From Gambelia wislizenii (taxonomy: Eukaryota > Chordata > Lepidosauria > Squamata > Crotaphytidae), in NCBI GenBank assembly GCA_030847615.1, contig JAUMIR010000001.1, positions 438,766,687 to 438,830,686 on the forward strand: 64,000 nt of DNA. The letters are read 5' to 3'. Position numbers and translations under genes: made by a program. Of this stretch, positions 19,500 through 31,344 are shown one piece after another; position 1 is the first letter of the stretch, and each line of letters opens with the position of its first letter. Below the pieces are notes generated by a model, which had not been told where the DNA came from, did not search any database, and saw only the letters and a list, made by a program, of their open reading frames with translations.

Positions 19500-20812
19500 A
19501 CACCAGAGGAACATGGAATGTGAGAAGAAGGACTCAAAGGAAATTAAAAATTGTAAAACAAAAAATGAAACATGCACATTGCAATACTTGAGATGAGCCA
19601 ACTAAAGTGGACAGAAATAGGACATTTTCAATTGGGTAATTACATAGTGTTTTACTCTTGAAGTGACAACATGAGAAGAAACAAGAGGCTTGCCTAGACT
19701 GGCCAGAATATGCTACCTTCTGGCCAGCATATTATAGTCCCAGAGCTGGCCTGTTTACCCTCCATTACCAAGACGAAATGGGCAGAATTCCATATGTACA
19801 CGCTGGCTGGTATCAGTGGGCCCTCTCCCACTGTCACATGATGTACATGCTAAAACCAGGAAGGATGCCCTCAGCATGTGATCAAGGCTGGTCACATGTG
19901 GGGGGCCTTGATCATGTGCTGGGGGCCTCCTTCTCAGCTGCAGAGCAACTCAAGCAGTGGTGGCAGCCAGCAATGCAGGCTGGCATGCATGTATGGCTCC
20001 TGCATTCCCGTGCCGGACCCATCTGGGTTTCCCCAGGTATTAATTTAAAATGTTGTAAATGGGTTTACTCCAGCTTTCCTCCAGTCCATCAGGACTGCCT
20101 GGAGGTGAAACAGGCAAGGGCCCTGCATCACTTGGACTGCAGGGCTCCAAAACGGGGAAGTTGGGGTAAATTGCCCATCTAGACAAGCCCAAGATAGCAT
20201 TACCAGTGAGGCAAGATGTAGCAAAAGCAGATGACATATAATGCAAAGTCTGACCAAACTAGTATCAATAAGACTCCATGGAAAACCTACCAATATAACC
20301 ATAATCTAAGTTTACGCTCTAACTACAGATGCAGAGAAGAAAGTGAACATTTCTATGCTGGTGTCCAGGAGGAAACTGATCACACAAAATAGGACATTTC
20401 TTTGTTTTTCTGATTTTTATGTATGGTTGTGAAAGCTGGACACTGAAGAAAGCTGATAGGAAGACAATCAACTACCTGTAATTTGAAATGTGGTGCTGGA
20501 TGAGAGTTCAGTGGATTGCCCAAAAGATAAATCAACCAATTCTAGAGCAAATCAAGCCTGAACTTTCAAACAAAACTCAGGCTGTTGCACTTTGGACACA
20601 TCGTAAGATAACATGACTCACTAGAAAAAAATTGTAACACTTGGTAGAGTGGAAGGCATTAGAAACGGGGGCTGGATTCAATCAAAAAAGCCATGGCTCT
20701 GAGTTTGTAAGACTTGAATAAGGCTGTAGATGACCAGGGCTCTTTGAAATCGCTCATTCATAGGGTCACCATGAGTTGAAGCTGACTTGATGAGAAATAA
20801 CAACAATTAACC
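19500..20812 (+). mobile_element. BovB-like RTE LINE, degenerate, with MITE insertion
   Basis: Blocks similar to the BovB 3' half: CACATTGCAATACTTGAGAT near 19575, TATGGTTGTGAAAGCTGGAC near 20423 (protein YGCESWTLKKAD), TGGTGCTGGATGAGAGTTCA, and the end GGGTCACCATGAGTTGAAGC then TGACTTGATGAGAAATAACA. Stops are frequent. It is interrupted by the family K MITE at 19686-20190. BovB elements are widespread in squamates. Confidence 0.65.
19686..20190. mobile_element. Nonautonomous DNA transposon, family K copy 1
   Basis: The ends are GGCTTGCCTAGACTGGC and GCCCATCTAGACAAGCC. It aligns nearly end to end with the copy at 31345-31852, including CAAGGCTGGTCA and GACTGCAGGGCTCCAA. No transposase frame. 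It lies inside the BovB-like element. Confidence 0.75.
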
Positions 20813-20814
20813 CT

Positions 20815-21115
20815 GAACTGGGCAAGGAAGTGAACAGGAAGCCAATATAATTCTTTAAGAACTGGTATAATGCATCCATTTAGGTAATTTAGTGAGAATC
20901 CTAGCAGCTTGATTCTAGTGAGAATCTTAGCCATTAAAGCTTCTGAACTGTTTTCAAGGACAGTCCCACATAGAACATATTCCAGTAATCTAATTTGGAA
21001 GATACAAGACCATAAATCAGTGTGGTCAGGCTATCTTTGTCCACATAATGCACAGCTGGGGCACCATATGCAGCTTGTGGAAGGTGCCTGATTAAGATGT
21101 CTTTGAGAAACAAAG
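20815..21115 (-). mobile_element. L2-like LINE fragment, reverse
   Basis: AGGAAGCCAATATAATTC, CATATTCCAGTAATCTAATT and GTGTGGTCAGGCTATCTTTG correspond to the L2-like coding region at 58200-58400, which has CATTACAGAAATCAAGACAT at the same place. Very decayed. Confidence 0.5.
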
Positions 21116-21477
21116 CTAGGGCTCCTTATGGTATAGCTAGAACCTTTCCCTGTAAGGGAGTACTTAAGGCAAGAAGCACACTTCTTGAGAAGAGTTTGGC
21201 AGCAGAACAACAGAGAGGGATAAATGTTGTTTTGTTTTACTTTGATCACCAGGAGGATGGTTAAAATTTTAAAAAGTGTGTTTGGGCCAGCAACAGACTC
21301 ACAGACATCTTAGTTTATATAAGCCAGGATTCCAGACCTAAAAACTAATCCATCCCTCAGTTTTAATCTTCTCCTCCTCTTCTTTCTGATTCTTTATGCT
21401 GTTAAAAAAACCAACATACTACATTTGTTCAAGGCAATGATTTATTTCCTGCCCGTTAAAAAAAATCTATTTCTAGG

Positions 21478-22005
21478 TCTACTTCTATGGGGTTGTCTAC
21501 ATGGCCAAATAAAACATCCTAGCTGTGTCCCAATGGCGATGTGTCCAGATGATGCAGGGACAGTTTCCCAATTCTGGTACAGACTGTCTACAGAACATCT
21601 GGCCAGTTCAGCACTGAACTTTCACTAAACCACCCTTAAAATGGAGTAAAATAAGTCACCATTTGCTCTGGATTTTGTAAGAAAACCCGGTGCACTGGGC
21701 GGATGACTACACATGCGTTCCCAATGTGTGGGCCAGCCTTGCTGCCATGAGTCATGTACTCTGAGGTCACAATGAAGAGCCAGCAATGTGATCAATGTTG
21801 GTGCCTCGTTGCTGGCCTCAAAGTACATGATCTGTGCTAGTGGGGCTGCCGTCAAGCAACACAGCAGGGACATGTGTGTAGACATCTGCCTGGTGTAACC
21901 ACAGAGTGCACCAGTAATGGGGGGAATTTGGGGCAGCTCCGGGGCCGGAATACTCCGGGCAGCACCCAGATTATCTAGGCCTGTGTAGAAGAGCCCTATG
22001 GTTGC
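21478..22005. mobile_element. Nonautonomous DNA transposon, TTGTCTACA-ended, family L
   Basis: The left end is GGGGTTGTCTACATGGCC and the right end is CCTGTGTAGAAGAGCCC, with CTATGG on both sides as a possible target duplication. A central palindrome is centred on ATCAATGTTGG (about 21797). Size and ends resemble family K but the interior differs. No coding frame. Confidence 0.6.
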
Positions 22006-22188
22006 TTCTTGGCAAACATTTCTTTAATATTTTGGTTTGGGTTCTTGTAGTAATTGGGAGGCAGTCCTTCTGTCATGCTGTATTTATTTTTTGGTTGGTT
22101 TGGTGTCCTGAACTTATTTTTGATGCTTAAATTTGGCTTTTGTTTGAACTGGGGAGACCTGGCATTGACCTCTGAGAGAAGTCTTTTG

Positions 22189-22240
22189 AGCTATGCTTTG
22201 TGCCCTCTTTTGAGCTATGTTTTGAGCTATGTTTTGTGTT
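22189..22240. repeat. Short tandem repeat of TTTTGAGCTATG
   Basis: Three to four imperfect units of TTTTGAGCTATG, grading into TTTTGTG units. Confidence 0.7.
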
Positions 22241-22544
22241 TTTTGTTTTGTTTTTTATATCTGGATTTGGCCTTTGAGAACTTTCCTGCATGACCCTGAA
22301 ACAGAGTGTTGGTGGCTGGGGAGGGCGCTCAAGGCCCCTCTGAGATTAGTCAAAGGAGGTGAGATTCCCCTTGAAATGAATAGGCAAGACTGGACCACCA
22401 AGACTCTTATATATTTGAACTATCATAGGAGTTGTCAACAAAAAGTGTACTAAATATGCCAGCTGTGCCCCTTCCTAGAACTGGAAGACCTAAAGATGGT
22501 AGTGCAACCTCCAATGCACGGTACATTGGACATCCTCTGTACCA

Positions 22545-23135
22545 AGTTCGGAAACTCCAATTAGTTCAAAACATGGCAGCCAGATTTGTTACAGGTACAT
22601 CCAGGAGTGAGCATATTACACCAATATTAAAATCACTCCACTAGCTGCCAATTAGCTTCTGGGCAAAGTACAAAGTGTTGGTAATTACCTTTAAAGCCCT
22701 ATATGGTTTGGGTCCAGGTTACCTTCAGGATCACCTTTTCCCATACAATCCATTCTGTACATTCAGGTTCTCTGGAGGACATTTACTACAACCAGCCAGG
22801 ACTAGACTGCCAACTATCACCCAGAGGACTTTTTGTTGGCCGCCCACAGACTGTGGAATGACCTGCCAGAAGAGATTTGACAGCTAAATATGCTGTCAGA
22901 ATTTAAAACAGTACTAAAGACCTATCTCTTCCAGTAGGCCTACCCTATGAATTTTACATTTGTATGGATGATTTTAATGTAATGTTTGTTTTAATCCTAT
23001 GTGTTTTTACCTGTGTGTTTAAATTATTGTATGTTATGTTTTGTATTTTAATTCATATTGTACCCTACCTCGGGCCTTGGGGAAAGACTGGTAAGAAACA
23101 AATATTTATTATTATTATTATTATTATTATTGATA
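22545..23135 (+). mobile_element. L2-like LINE 3' end
   Basis: Broken frames read KLQLVQNMAARFVTGTSRSE, HITPILKSLH, YKVLVITFKALYGLGPGYLQ and RLWNDLPEE-like, as in the better copy at 57901-58686. The tail is TGTACCCTACCTCGGGCCTT then (TTA)n at 23107-23133. In-frame stops are present. Confidence 0.8.
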
Positions 23136-23587
23136 GTTATTGTTATTGTTATTGTTTTCTTGTTTACATGATACTCAGATTGTTACCACCTTCAGTTTAA
23201 CAATGCTGATGGTGAAGCTGATAATTGTTTTAGCACAATGTACTATGTTTTCATTGTGTTGTTAAAAAAACACCGTAAGTCATCCAAATTAGTAATGACC
23301 CACTTGCCAATGTTGAGCCTCCCCAACCTTAAAAACAGGGATACTGTTTTCCTGTTTCAGTGGGACCTGGTGGTCTACTTTGAAACCTATATTGAAACCC
23401 AGCTTAGCACCCCCTCCAGTTCTGCATTCATGACCTTAGCTGCTTGATTCTGCTTCCTTCTACATGCAATGTAGGTTGTTGAAGGGATAGGATAATAGAC
23501 AGGTCAACCCCAACATCTGCAGGAGACACATTCCATGATACACATACACCACCACCACCTGCCCCCCGTGGATACCCTGAAATGTAG

Positions 23588-24080
23588 ATCATAGAATCAA
23601 AGAACCATAGAATTGGAAGAGACCACAAGTTCCATCCAGTCCAACCCCCTGCCATGCAGGAATACACAATCAAATCATTCCAGACAGATGGCCATCCAGC
23701 CTCTGCTTAAAAACCTCCAAAGAAGGAGACTCCACCACACTACGAGGCAGTGTATTCCACTGCTGAACAGCTCTTACTGTCAGGAAGTTCTTCCTAATGT
23801 TAAGGTGGAATCTCTTTTCCTGTAGTTTGAACCCATTGCTCCATGTCCTAGTCTCTGGAGCAGCAGAAAACAAGCTTGCTCCATCCTCAGTATGACATCC
23901 CTTCAAATATTTAAACATGGCTATCATGTCACCTCTTAGCCTTCTCTTCTCCAGGCTAAACATACCCAGCACCCTAAGCCACTCCTCATAGGGCATGGCT
24001 TCCAGACCTTTAACCATTTTCGTCACCCTCATATGGACATGTTCCAGCTTCTCAATATCCTTCCTGAATAGGAACCCTAT
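23588..24080 (-). mobile_element. CR1 LINE 3' end, reverse
   Basis: An open frame of about 135 codons reads the CR1 C-terminus (KDIEKLEHVHMRVTKMVKGL ... [15 protein letters not shown]), ending at the octamer remnant ATAGAATCAAAGAACCATAG at 23590-23609. It is cut at its 5' side near 24075. Confidence 0.88.
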
Positions 24081-24159
24081 TATTTTCAATGAGACGAACA
24101 CCAGAAGTCAACCACAGAATTACACTGGAGGATCTAGAAATGCCTAGAGAGAATATATT

Positions 24160-24222
24160 TTTTCAGATGTGGATAACTGAAACTGTGGATACCAAATCAG
24201 TGGATATGGGGTCGACCTGTAT
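24160..24222. repeat. Tigger-like MITE fragment
   Basis: GATAACTGAAACTGTGGATA and CAGTGGATATGGGGTCGACC resemble the end of the Tigger-type elements in this window. Confidence 0.45.
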
Positions 24223-24502
24223 CTCGAAAGAAGTGCTTTTGTGTTGCTGTGTGGGTCATTATTGTTATCAAGATCTCTAAAAAATTCTCTAAATGTTTTT
24301 AAGTAGTAAAATGTCTGTGAGTGAACATAATTATTAAAAATAGCTGTATTTTTAAGTATCTGTTGATATGTTTGACTCCCCTCTGTTATAATCTATATGA
24401 AAAAAATGTTCAAAACACCTTTCTAATATGGTTATCTGTGAAAGCTCTTAATGATGATGTAGTGGTCTACAACTACATCAACTGGGTTAATATTTGGTGC
24501 AG

Positions 24503-25680
24503 ATGACACCAAATTAGGAGGAGTAGCTAATACCCTAGAGAACAGGATCAAAATTCAGAATGACCTGGATAGACTGGAGAGCTGGGCCAAAGCTAACAAA
24601 ATGAAATTCAATACGGAGAAATGTAAAGTACTGCACTTAGGGCGGAAAAATGAAATGCATAGATATAGGATGGGAGAGATCTGGCTGAACGAGACTACGT
24701 GCGAAAGGGATCTAGGAGTCCTAATAGACCACAAGTTGAACATGAGTCAACAGTGTGATGTGGCAGCTATTATTATTTTTATTATTTATTTATTTATACC
24801 CTGCTCTTCAGCCACAAGGCTATCACAGCGGCTTACAAATTGTTTTAAGCAATAGCTATTTACACATCTACACTGCATTAAACAGTTTCCAATGCGTGTT
24901 AGCTAATTGCCCCCACAAGCTGGGTACTCATTTTACTGACCTACGAAAGGATGGAAGGCTGAGTGAACCTTGGAGCCCGCTGGAATCGAACTTGCAATGT
25001 GGTGACTTGCAGTACTGGCATTTAACCACTGTGCCACCAGGGCTCCAGTTAAAAAGGCCAATGCAATTTTGGGCTGTATCAATAGAAGTATAGTGTCTAG
25101 AGCAAGGGAAGTAATAGTGCCGCTCTATGATTCTATGATTCTATTCTGCCTTGGTCAGACCTCACCTAGAATACTGTGTCCAGTTCTGGCCACCACAATT
25201 CAAAAAGGATATTGACAAATTGGAGCATTTTGTCAATAGAGAAGGGCTAAAATGGTGAAAGGTCTGGAAACCATGCCTTATAAGGAGAGACTTAGGGAGC
25301 TGGGTATGTTTAGCCTGGAAAAAATACGGTTAAGAGGTGATATGATAGCCCTGTTTAAGTATTTGAAGGGGTGTCACATTGAGGATGGAGCAGGCTTGTT
25401 TTCTGCTGCTCCAGAGACTGGAACACGGAGCAATGGATGCAAGCTCCAGGAACAGAGATTCCACCTCAACATTAGGAGGAACTTTTTGACAGTAAGAGCT
25501 GTTCGGCAGTGGAACACACCCCCTCGGAGCGTGGTGGGGTCTCCTTCCTTGGAGGTCTTTAAACAGAGGCTGGATTGCCATCTGTTGGGGATGCTTTGAT
25601 CAAGATTTCCTGCGTGACAGGGGGTTGGACTGGATGGCCCTTGTGGTCTCTTCCAACTCTACAATTCTATGATTCTATGA
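24503..25680 (+). mobile_element. CR1 LINE 3' part with SINE insertion and local rearrangements
   Basis: It starts at the DDTKLGG box (GATGACACCAAATTAGGAGG) and runs to ATTCTATGATTCTATGA at 25663-25680. The frame includes MKFNTEKCKVLHLGRKNEMH and, after the insertion, [20 protein letters not shown]. It is split by the SINE at 24766-25046, carries two extra tail octamers inside the coding region at 25129-25144, and has a small inverted segment at 25210-25238. Confidence 0.92.
24766..25046 (-). mobile_element. tRNA-derived SINE with L2-like tail, reverse
   Basis: On the minus strand the head reads GGAGCCCTGGTGGCACAGTG then GTTAAATGCC, with A box TGGCACAGTGG and B box GTTCGATTCC, and the tail is TATAAATAAATAAATAATAA. 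Flanking CAGCT and CAGTT may be a 5-bp target duplication in CR1. The second copy is at 59085-59392. Confidence 0.8.
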
Positions 25681-26189
25681 ATAGGTACATTTTTGTTGTT
25701 GTTGTTTAATTTACCACGGGTGGAGCTGGGCAGGTTTCATTTCTGTGGGATCTATTTTGTTTTTTATTACAAGCTCAAGATTTGTCAACCAGGGTCAGGT
25801 GCAAAAGAAATACTGCATACTTTGAGCCAAATATCTAACTATGAGAACTGAATAGAGCTCATAGACCCTTTGTACAAAAATCGGTTCCTGCTTTCCTCAA
25901 ACTTTCTGCATTTTAGCAATATATTCCAGAAGTAAGGGATGGGGGAAGAGTCATCCAGTTGCAGCTATAGTTAAAACAACATGAAATTAGGAATTCTTGC
26001 TAATTAACTTCTTATCACCCAGAAATGATCACCCAGAGATAGACTTGTAGATCCTCGCTGATCATTCTTGACCAAGAATCTTGAATATAACTGTATACAG
26101 TGGTCAAACTTCAAACTTCAACTTCAACTTCAGCAGGTATAAAAAAAATTTTTTTTGTCTTGCTCTGCCTCCAAAGAACTCACTTCACC

Positions 26190-26305
26190 ATATACATTCT
26201 TCCTTTTATCCTTGTGAGGTAGGCTGGGAACCTAAGGAAGGATTTGAACCCAGGTTTTACTGGTCTAAGACCATCACTTTAACTGCCACACCAGCCCAGA
26301 CCTGG
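26190..26305 (+). repeat. SINE fragment (MIR-like)
   Basis: TTATCCTTGTGAGGTAGGCT and GGATTTGAACCCAGGTTTTA (B-box-like complement region) then CTGCCACACCAGCC. It is a decayed tRNA-derived SINE and its ends are unclear. Confidence 0.5.
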
Positions 26306-26307
26306 AA

Positions 26308-26526
26308 CCCATTCACATTATAAAATTATAGCAGAATCATTCCATTTTAACTGCCATTGTTCTGTTCTAGGGAATCCTGGGATTAACCATTTAGGGAAGG
26401 GCATTTAGAATGGTCAGCCACAGCGCTTCAGTGCCTCACCAAGCTACAAACTCCAGGATTTTATAAGATGGAACCACAGCAGTTAAAGTGGAATAATAGT
26501 GCTATAAATCTGTAATGTGAATGGGC
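26308..26526. mobile_element. Long-palindrome MITE, family P copy 1
   Basis: The ends CCCATTCACATTATAAAATT and GTAATGTGAATGGG face each other. Inner arms hold GGAATCCTGGGATTAACC and CAAACTCCAGGATTTTATAA. Same plan as copies at 54360, 56078 and 59977. Confidence 0.65.
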
Positions 26527-27000
26527 CCCTGGTCTTGCTACTACATTACTTTTTTAAAAAATTAAATACTAATTACTTTAGCCAGCAACAGTCAAGTGTT
26601 CCTTATAAAGTGTATTTTGGACCTTATTTCTACAGAAATGACGTTGTCTGAATTATATAAAAAACAGTACCCCATCAAGAGAACTACAGACACAGCAGAA
26701 ACTTGTTCGTATGCTGACATTTCTGAAGACCGAAAGATTGCAGAGAGCTACTGCATGGCGAATCTGTGTGGAGTGAAGGTGTGGCATTCTTAACTACTAT
26801 CCAATTGCTAGATGCAGGCTGTTGCATATTCAGCACAGTATATCTGCCAGCAGAAACCTGTTTCCACATGTGGATTGCATTCCTGGATCAGGCCATAGGT
26901 CCTTTGCCTGCATAATTAAGTTTTGTGGAGCCCTTGGTCTCTCAGCATGGTGAATGGTGGCTACACAAATGTGATAATATTGTAAACAAAATTATCATAC

Positions 27001-27074
27001 CAACTAAATTCCTGAATTTCTTTTTGGCTTCTGCTCTTTCTTCAGCATCAAAATACCACACAGTCATTGCATAT
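27001..27074 (-). CDS. EGLN3: EGLN3 (PHD3) exon 4
   Basis: The minus strand reads acceptor TTTCACAG, then A-TAT GCA ATG ACT GTG TGG ... AAT TTA GTT G, then donor GTATGA. The product is (R)YAMTVWYFDAEERAEAKKKF then RNLV, near identical to human EGLN3. The first base completes the split codon of Arg205, the residue that binds the 5-carboxylate of 2-oxoglutarate. The exon is 74 bp, phase 2 in and phase 1 out, which fits the neighbouring exons without adjustment. It forms the last strand of the catalytic double-stranded beta-helix and the start of the C-terminal helix. The donor is followed by a 8.2-kb intron full of repeats. Confidence 0.95.
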
Positions 27075-27671
27075 CTGTGAAAGAGAAGAAAGTGAAACAC
27101 ACCTTTGAATGCTACCCAAATGAGAGAGGAATGCTAGACTCTGCTCTAGGAAGAGTGATCTACTGTTGCCTTTTGAAATATATTACTAAACAACCAAATT
27201 GGTCAGTAGGTGACAGTCTCAGCATGCACATCATAACTCTGTTCATCTGCATGCAAAGCACACAGGTATAAACAGGTAGGCAAATATAACTGGGTTTTCT
27301 GCCTTCATTTTTCTCCAGTTATAGACACCTCCAGAGATTAACACAGCACACTGCAACTTTACCTAAATTGTTGCTAGGCATTACATGGCTATATTCTCGA
27401 GCATGAAGACAATCAGCTATAGATCAGTGGTAGACTAAACTTCCCAAAGTGCCAGGTGGGACATTCATATTGTTATATAAACATGCCACTTGAAAGAGTC
27501 ACATGGTCGGAAATCTTTACTCATAGCCTGATCAGAGTAAAAGTAACCACAATAGCAACCACAGTGGTGCAGATATGAGCTAAGTGTGGAGATGCACACA
27601 TACTTAAGGCTCAGTTCAGCAGTATGAGTATGTTACATTCTTTGCAGTGACAAACAGAACATTCATGTGAA

Positions 27672-27948
27672 GACAAAGGGGGATTTCCAGCAGATAATGG
27701 ACCATTAACCAACCATTAGCCAAACAGACACTAATCCTTGCCTACTTCCACCCAGAAATTAGCCATTCAAATACACAAATTTACATATCCTCCCCAACAG
27801 GGGTTCACAGTATATACCCCCACACACACACACGCCTACCCAACCATTCTCTGAAGATGCAAAGTGAAACATCAGAAGTAAACTTTTCCAGAACACGGCC
27901 TCACAGCTGGGGAAAAAACCAAGGAGAACCTAAGAACATCTATGGATT
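27672..27948 (+). mobile_element. Penelope-like (?) repeat, 3' part
   Basis: ATTTCCAGCAGATAATGGAC, GCCAAACAGACACTAATCCT, CAACAGGGGTTCACAGTATA and CTGAAGATGCAAAGTGAAAC match the copy at 28730-28985 in order. No coding content. Confidence 0.55.
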
Positions 27949-28019
27949 TCTATGGAAAGCCACTGTAAATGGTTTGCTATATAGGCAAAGGGTAGGATTT
28001 AAAAGCTACCTTACTTCAT

Positions 28020-28135
28020 CTGCCAGATGTTTTGGAGTTTAACTCCCATCAGCCCCAATTAGTATGGCTGCTGGTAAAGCATTAGGTGGAACTCGTCATC
28101 CAAAACATCTGAAGCAGCAAGTTTCTCACCCTTGA
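28020..28135. mobile_element. hAT-like palindromic MITE fragment
   Basis: TTTTGGAGTTTAACTCCCAT and CCAAAACATCTGAAGCAGCA oppose each other around TGGCTGCTGG, the plan of a short self-complementary MITE found elsewhere in the window. Confidence 0.5.
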
Positions 28136-28531
28136 TTTAAAGTATCCATTATGTTACTGCCTGTTTTCATGTACCAGGCCTCAGTTAGTTACAAAAATCT
28201 TTCAGCACGAGGTGCTTTTTTGAATAGGAATGGACATCATGTTCAGCATCCAGAACCACAATGGAAACATATGTCTAGCCAGCAGGCCAACATTAATTTG
28301 CATACCACTTTACACAAAACCATGCAAATGTTTATCATTTGCATGACAACAGCAAATGCCAATCAGTAGGCAGTCAATATTATTCCGTGATAGCTTGCTT
28401 TTGAAGTGGTTTAAAAAAAAAAAACACCCTAAATGTGAAAACCCTGGGAGTCTTTTCTTTAAAAATGAGAAGGCATCATTACAAAATACAAGGTTAAAAA
28501 GAAACACAACATTAATAAATCAGGAAGTGTG

Positions 28532-28988
28532 AAGTCAAAGGCTTTCACAGCCAACAACTATCATGTCAGAATGCACAGAGAAGCTATTGAAATCCACAAA
28601 CACCTGGACAACTTCAACAGGAAAGAAGAAACCCTAAAAGTAAACAAAATCTGGCTCCCAGTTTTGAAGAACAATGGAATGAAAAGTCAACACTTACAAA
28701 GGAATTCCTCCGAGGGACAGGGGGAGTTCCAGCAGATAATGGCCCATCAACCAACCATTAGCCAAACAGACACTAATGAGCTTTGCATTTCTATACCCAG
28801 AAACTAACCATTCAATTACACAAATGTACATATACTCCCCAACAGGGGTTCACAGCATATAAACTCCACATACACTCCTACCCAACCATTCTCTGAAGAT
28901 GCCAGCCACAGATGCAGGCGAAACGTCAGAAGTAAACTCTTCCAGAACAGGCCCTCACAGCCCGGGAAAAAAAACAAGGAAAATCTAT
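28532..28988 (+). mobile_element. Penelope-like (?) repeat with protein remnant
   Basis: It begins TGTGAAGTCAAAGGCTTTCA. An open stretch at 28570-28680 reads MHREAIEIHKHLDNFNRKEE then an ...WLPVL block, resembling the C-terminal side of the endonuclease part of Penelope-like elements. The rest is non-coding: CCAACCATTCTCTGAAGATG, GCGAAACGTCAGAAGTAAAC, CACAGCCCGGGAAAA. The clade is tentative, since the reverse transcriptase is absent. Confidence 0.5.
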
Positions 28989-29134
28989 AAATCAGGAATT
29001 GCTTTTACATTAGCTCCATAAAGTGTTTCCCACTGCATATTTATTCTGCCTTCACTGTACATTTATTCCAACTCATTTCTTCAATAAAATTCCAGAGCTT
29101 GGAAATGTTATTTGTTTCTGGATAAAAGATCCTA

Positions 29135-29225
29135 AGACTCTCCAGCCAACATGGCTGGTGGTAATACTAGCTGGGACCTTCTGGGAAATTTAGTCCAAAA
29201 AAAAGTTATATTTCCATGCTGTGTC
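29135..29225. repeat. hAT-like MITE fragment
   Basis: CTCTCCAGCCAACATGGCTG and GACCTTCTGGGAAATTTAGT are the TGGCTGG and TGGGA-TTGTAGT motifs of the same short MITE family as 28020. Confidence 0.45.
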
Positions 29226-29465
29226 TTTGAAAATTACTTGACCAGAATATTGAACTATATAGTCTAATTTCATCTAACCTGACTGGCAGCAATTTTTCAG
29301 GTCTCAGTTGAAAGAAATCTGCTCCCTGAAGTCCTTCTCAAATCTGTTGGCTGTAGTCATTTAACTGGAGATATATGACTGACCTAGGGTCTTCTGCATG
29401 CAAATCAATCCACTCATTTTTTCATACACATACAATAAAATAACCAACCAACCACATTTTCTTTA

Positions 29466-29648
<183 letters not shown>

Positions 29649-29654
29649 TTATAC

Positions 29655-29907
29655 TTATATATGCTGTTGTTGTTGTGTACCTTCAAGTTGCTTCCAACTA
29701 ATGGCAACCCTAAGACAAAACTATCATGGGGTTTTCTTGGCAACATTTGTTCAGAGGGGGGTTGCCTTTGCCTTCTTCTGAGGCTGAAAGTGTATGATCT
29801 GCCCAGGTTTACCCAGTTGGTTTCTTCAACTCAACAGGGGTTGAAACCCTGGTCTCCTTGAGTTCTAGCCCCACACTCAAATCATGACAGCATGCTGGCT
29901 CTCATAG
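29655..29907 (-). mobile_element. tRNA-headed SINE, reverse
   Basis: It lies in EGLN3 intron 2, 50 bases from exon 3. GTTGTTGTTGTGTACCTTCA then AGTTGCTTCCAACTAATGGC is the tail and body complement. GGTTGAAACCCTGGTCTCC holds the B-box complement, and the head ends at AGCATGCTGGCTCT. Confidence 0.85.
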
Positions 29908-30387
29908 ACCTACATGTAGCTTGTTGGTTTACAAGCTAGCATAAAATGCCTTGTTTTCCACTTTGATTTATAAGAAATCTGTCAGAAAGGGAAATCTGTA
30001 GAGAATCCTATGGTACATTTACACTGGGAGGAGCACAGTAAAGGAGACATTTGTGGGTAAGGGTTTGTCATAGCCATTGCTCTGCCATTTTGCTGTAAAT
30101 AGTGCAGTAGGTGAAAAGCAGTTTTTCCTTCCTATTGACTTTAATTGGAACGAAGCAACCAACTCAACCTCTTTCACTGATATAGGTCTGCAATGCTTCT
30201 GAGCATGCATTCAAGACAAGGAAGGGGTTTAGAATGGGATGTATCTATGCACTTGCCAAATCTCATTTTCACCTTGTCTCTTGGGGAAAACATTATTGGC
30301 ACAAAACCAGAGCTTTGGAAAAGTTACATTTTGGCAACTACACTTCACATAATCCCCAGTATACCCTCTAAGGGATTATGAGATTAT

Positions 30388-30517
30388 CTGAGGATGCCAG
30401 CCACAGATGCAGGTGAAACGTCAGAAAGAAACTATTCGAGAACACAGCCTCACAGCCCAGAAAAAAAAAAACAAGGAAAATCTATGGATGCCGGCCGTGA
30501 AAGCCTTCGACTTCACA
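30388..30517 (+). mobile_element. Penelope-like (?) repeat, terminal fragment
   Basis: ATGCCAGCCACAGATGCAGG then TGAAACGTCAGAAAG, CACAGCCTCACAGCCC, and the end GATGCCGGCCGTGAAAGCCT then TCGACTTCACA, the inverse of the start of the copies at 14172 and 28532. The element therefore carries about 28-bp inverted ends. Confidence 0.55.
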
Positions 30518-31344
30518 TTATGAGATTTGTAGTCCAAGCTCTGCTGAACTACCTGTGTTGGTGGAAATTCCCCCCTGGTGGGCCAGAGATGCTAGCCCCA
30601 TGTTGCTGGCATCTCTGTCAGGAAGGTAGCACTCACACTACTTCCTATGTTCCCTCAGCCAGCCTTCCAGTGGACTTTACTCTTAGTATAAATTGAAAGC
30701 TAATGTATTACTGGGAAAAGTGTAATAAATGAATACACTGAAAGCAGCTGTAAGCATTGAAGATTTCCCCTCCTTGGTACCATTATTTTAATAAGAAACT
30801 CTGCATGACTGTCAATGAGATAAAGATAGAATGACTTCTGAAAGACTAATTATATTTAGGGGCGTGGCAGATACAAGAAAGATAAAGGAATTTAGACACA
30901 GAAAGGGCTTCTCCCCCAACTCCTGATATATCAGAAATGTGGTTTCTTTTCTATAGAATGCCTGTTTATTGTTTCTAATCCTTTCAACTTCATTTGCTAT
31001 ACTAGAGCCATTGCACTTCCTAATTATTTGTATTTTTTTTTTTAAAAAAATGTGTAAAGTATGAATGGAGGGTGGGCAGTAGGAAGTTCCTTTGGTCAAG
31101 CCTTCAGAACCCAGTTTTGGAAGGTCCTAGGAAAACAATTTTTATCTGCCATAAACGTCCATGTACACTGTAACGTGTTACCTTTACTGTGTTATAATAA
31201 AGATTCCTCACCATCTCATACACTAAAGATAGGTAATTTATTTACACCATACCTGCTCCTCATTGCTGCCCTTAGTAAAGATAAAGGGTGTGGCCTTGTA
31301 GCACACCCAGCACAACTGGTTACCATTGTGGTTCAGAGCTTTTA
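30518..31344. other. EGLN3 intron 2, unrecognised part
   Basis: No exon-like or transposon-like content recognised. A T9/A7 junction lies near 31035. Confidence 0.45.

Noticed and set aside
24766..25046. A functional tRNA gene from the A- and B-box motifs
   Set aside because: No full cloverleaf could be drawn and the sequence runs into an L2-like tail, so it is a SINE.
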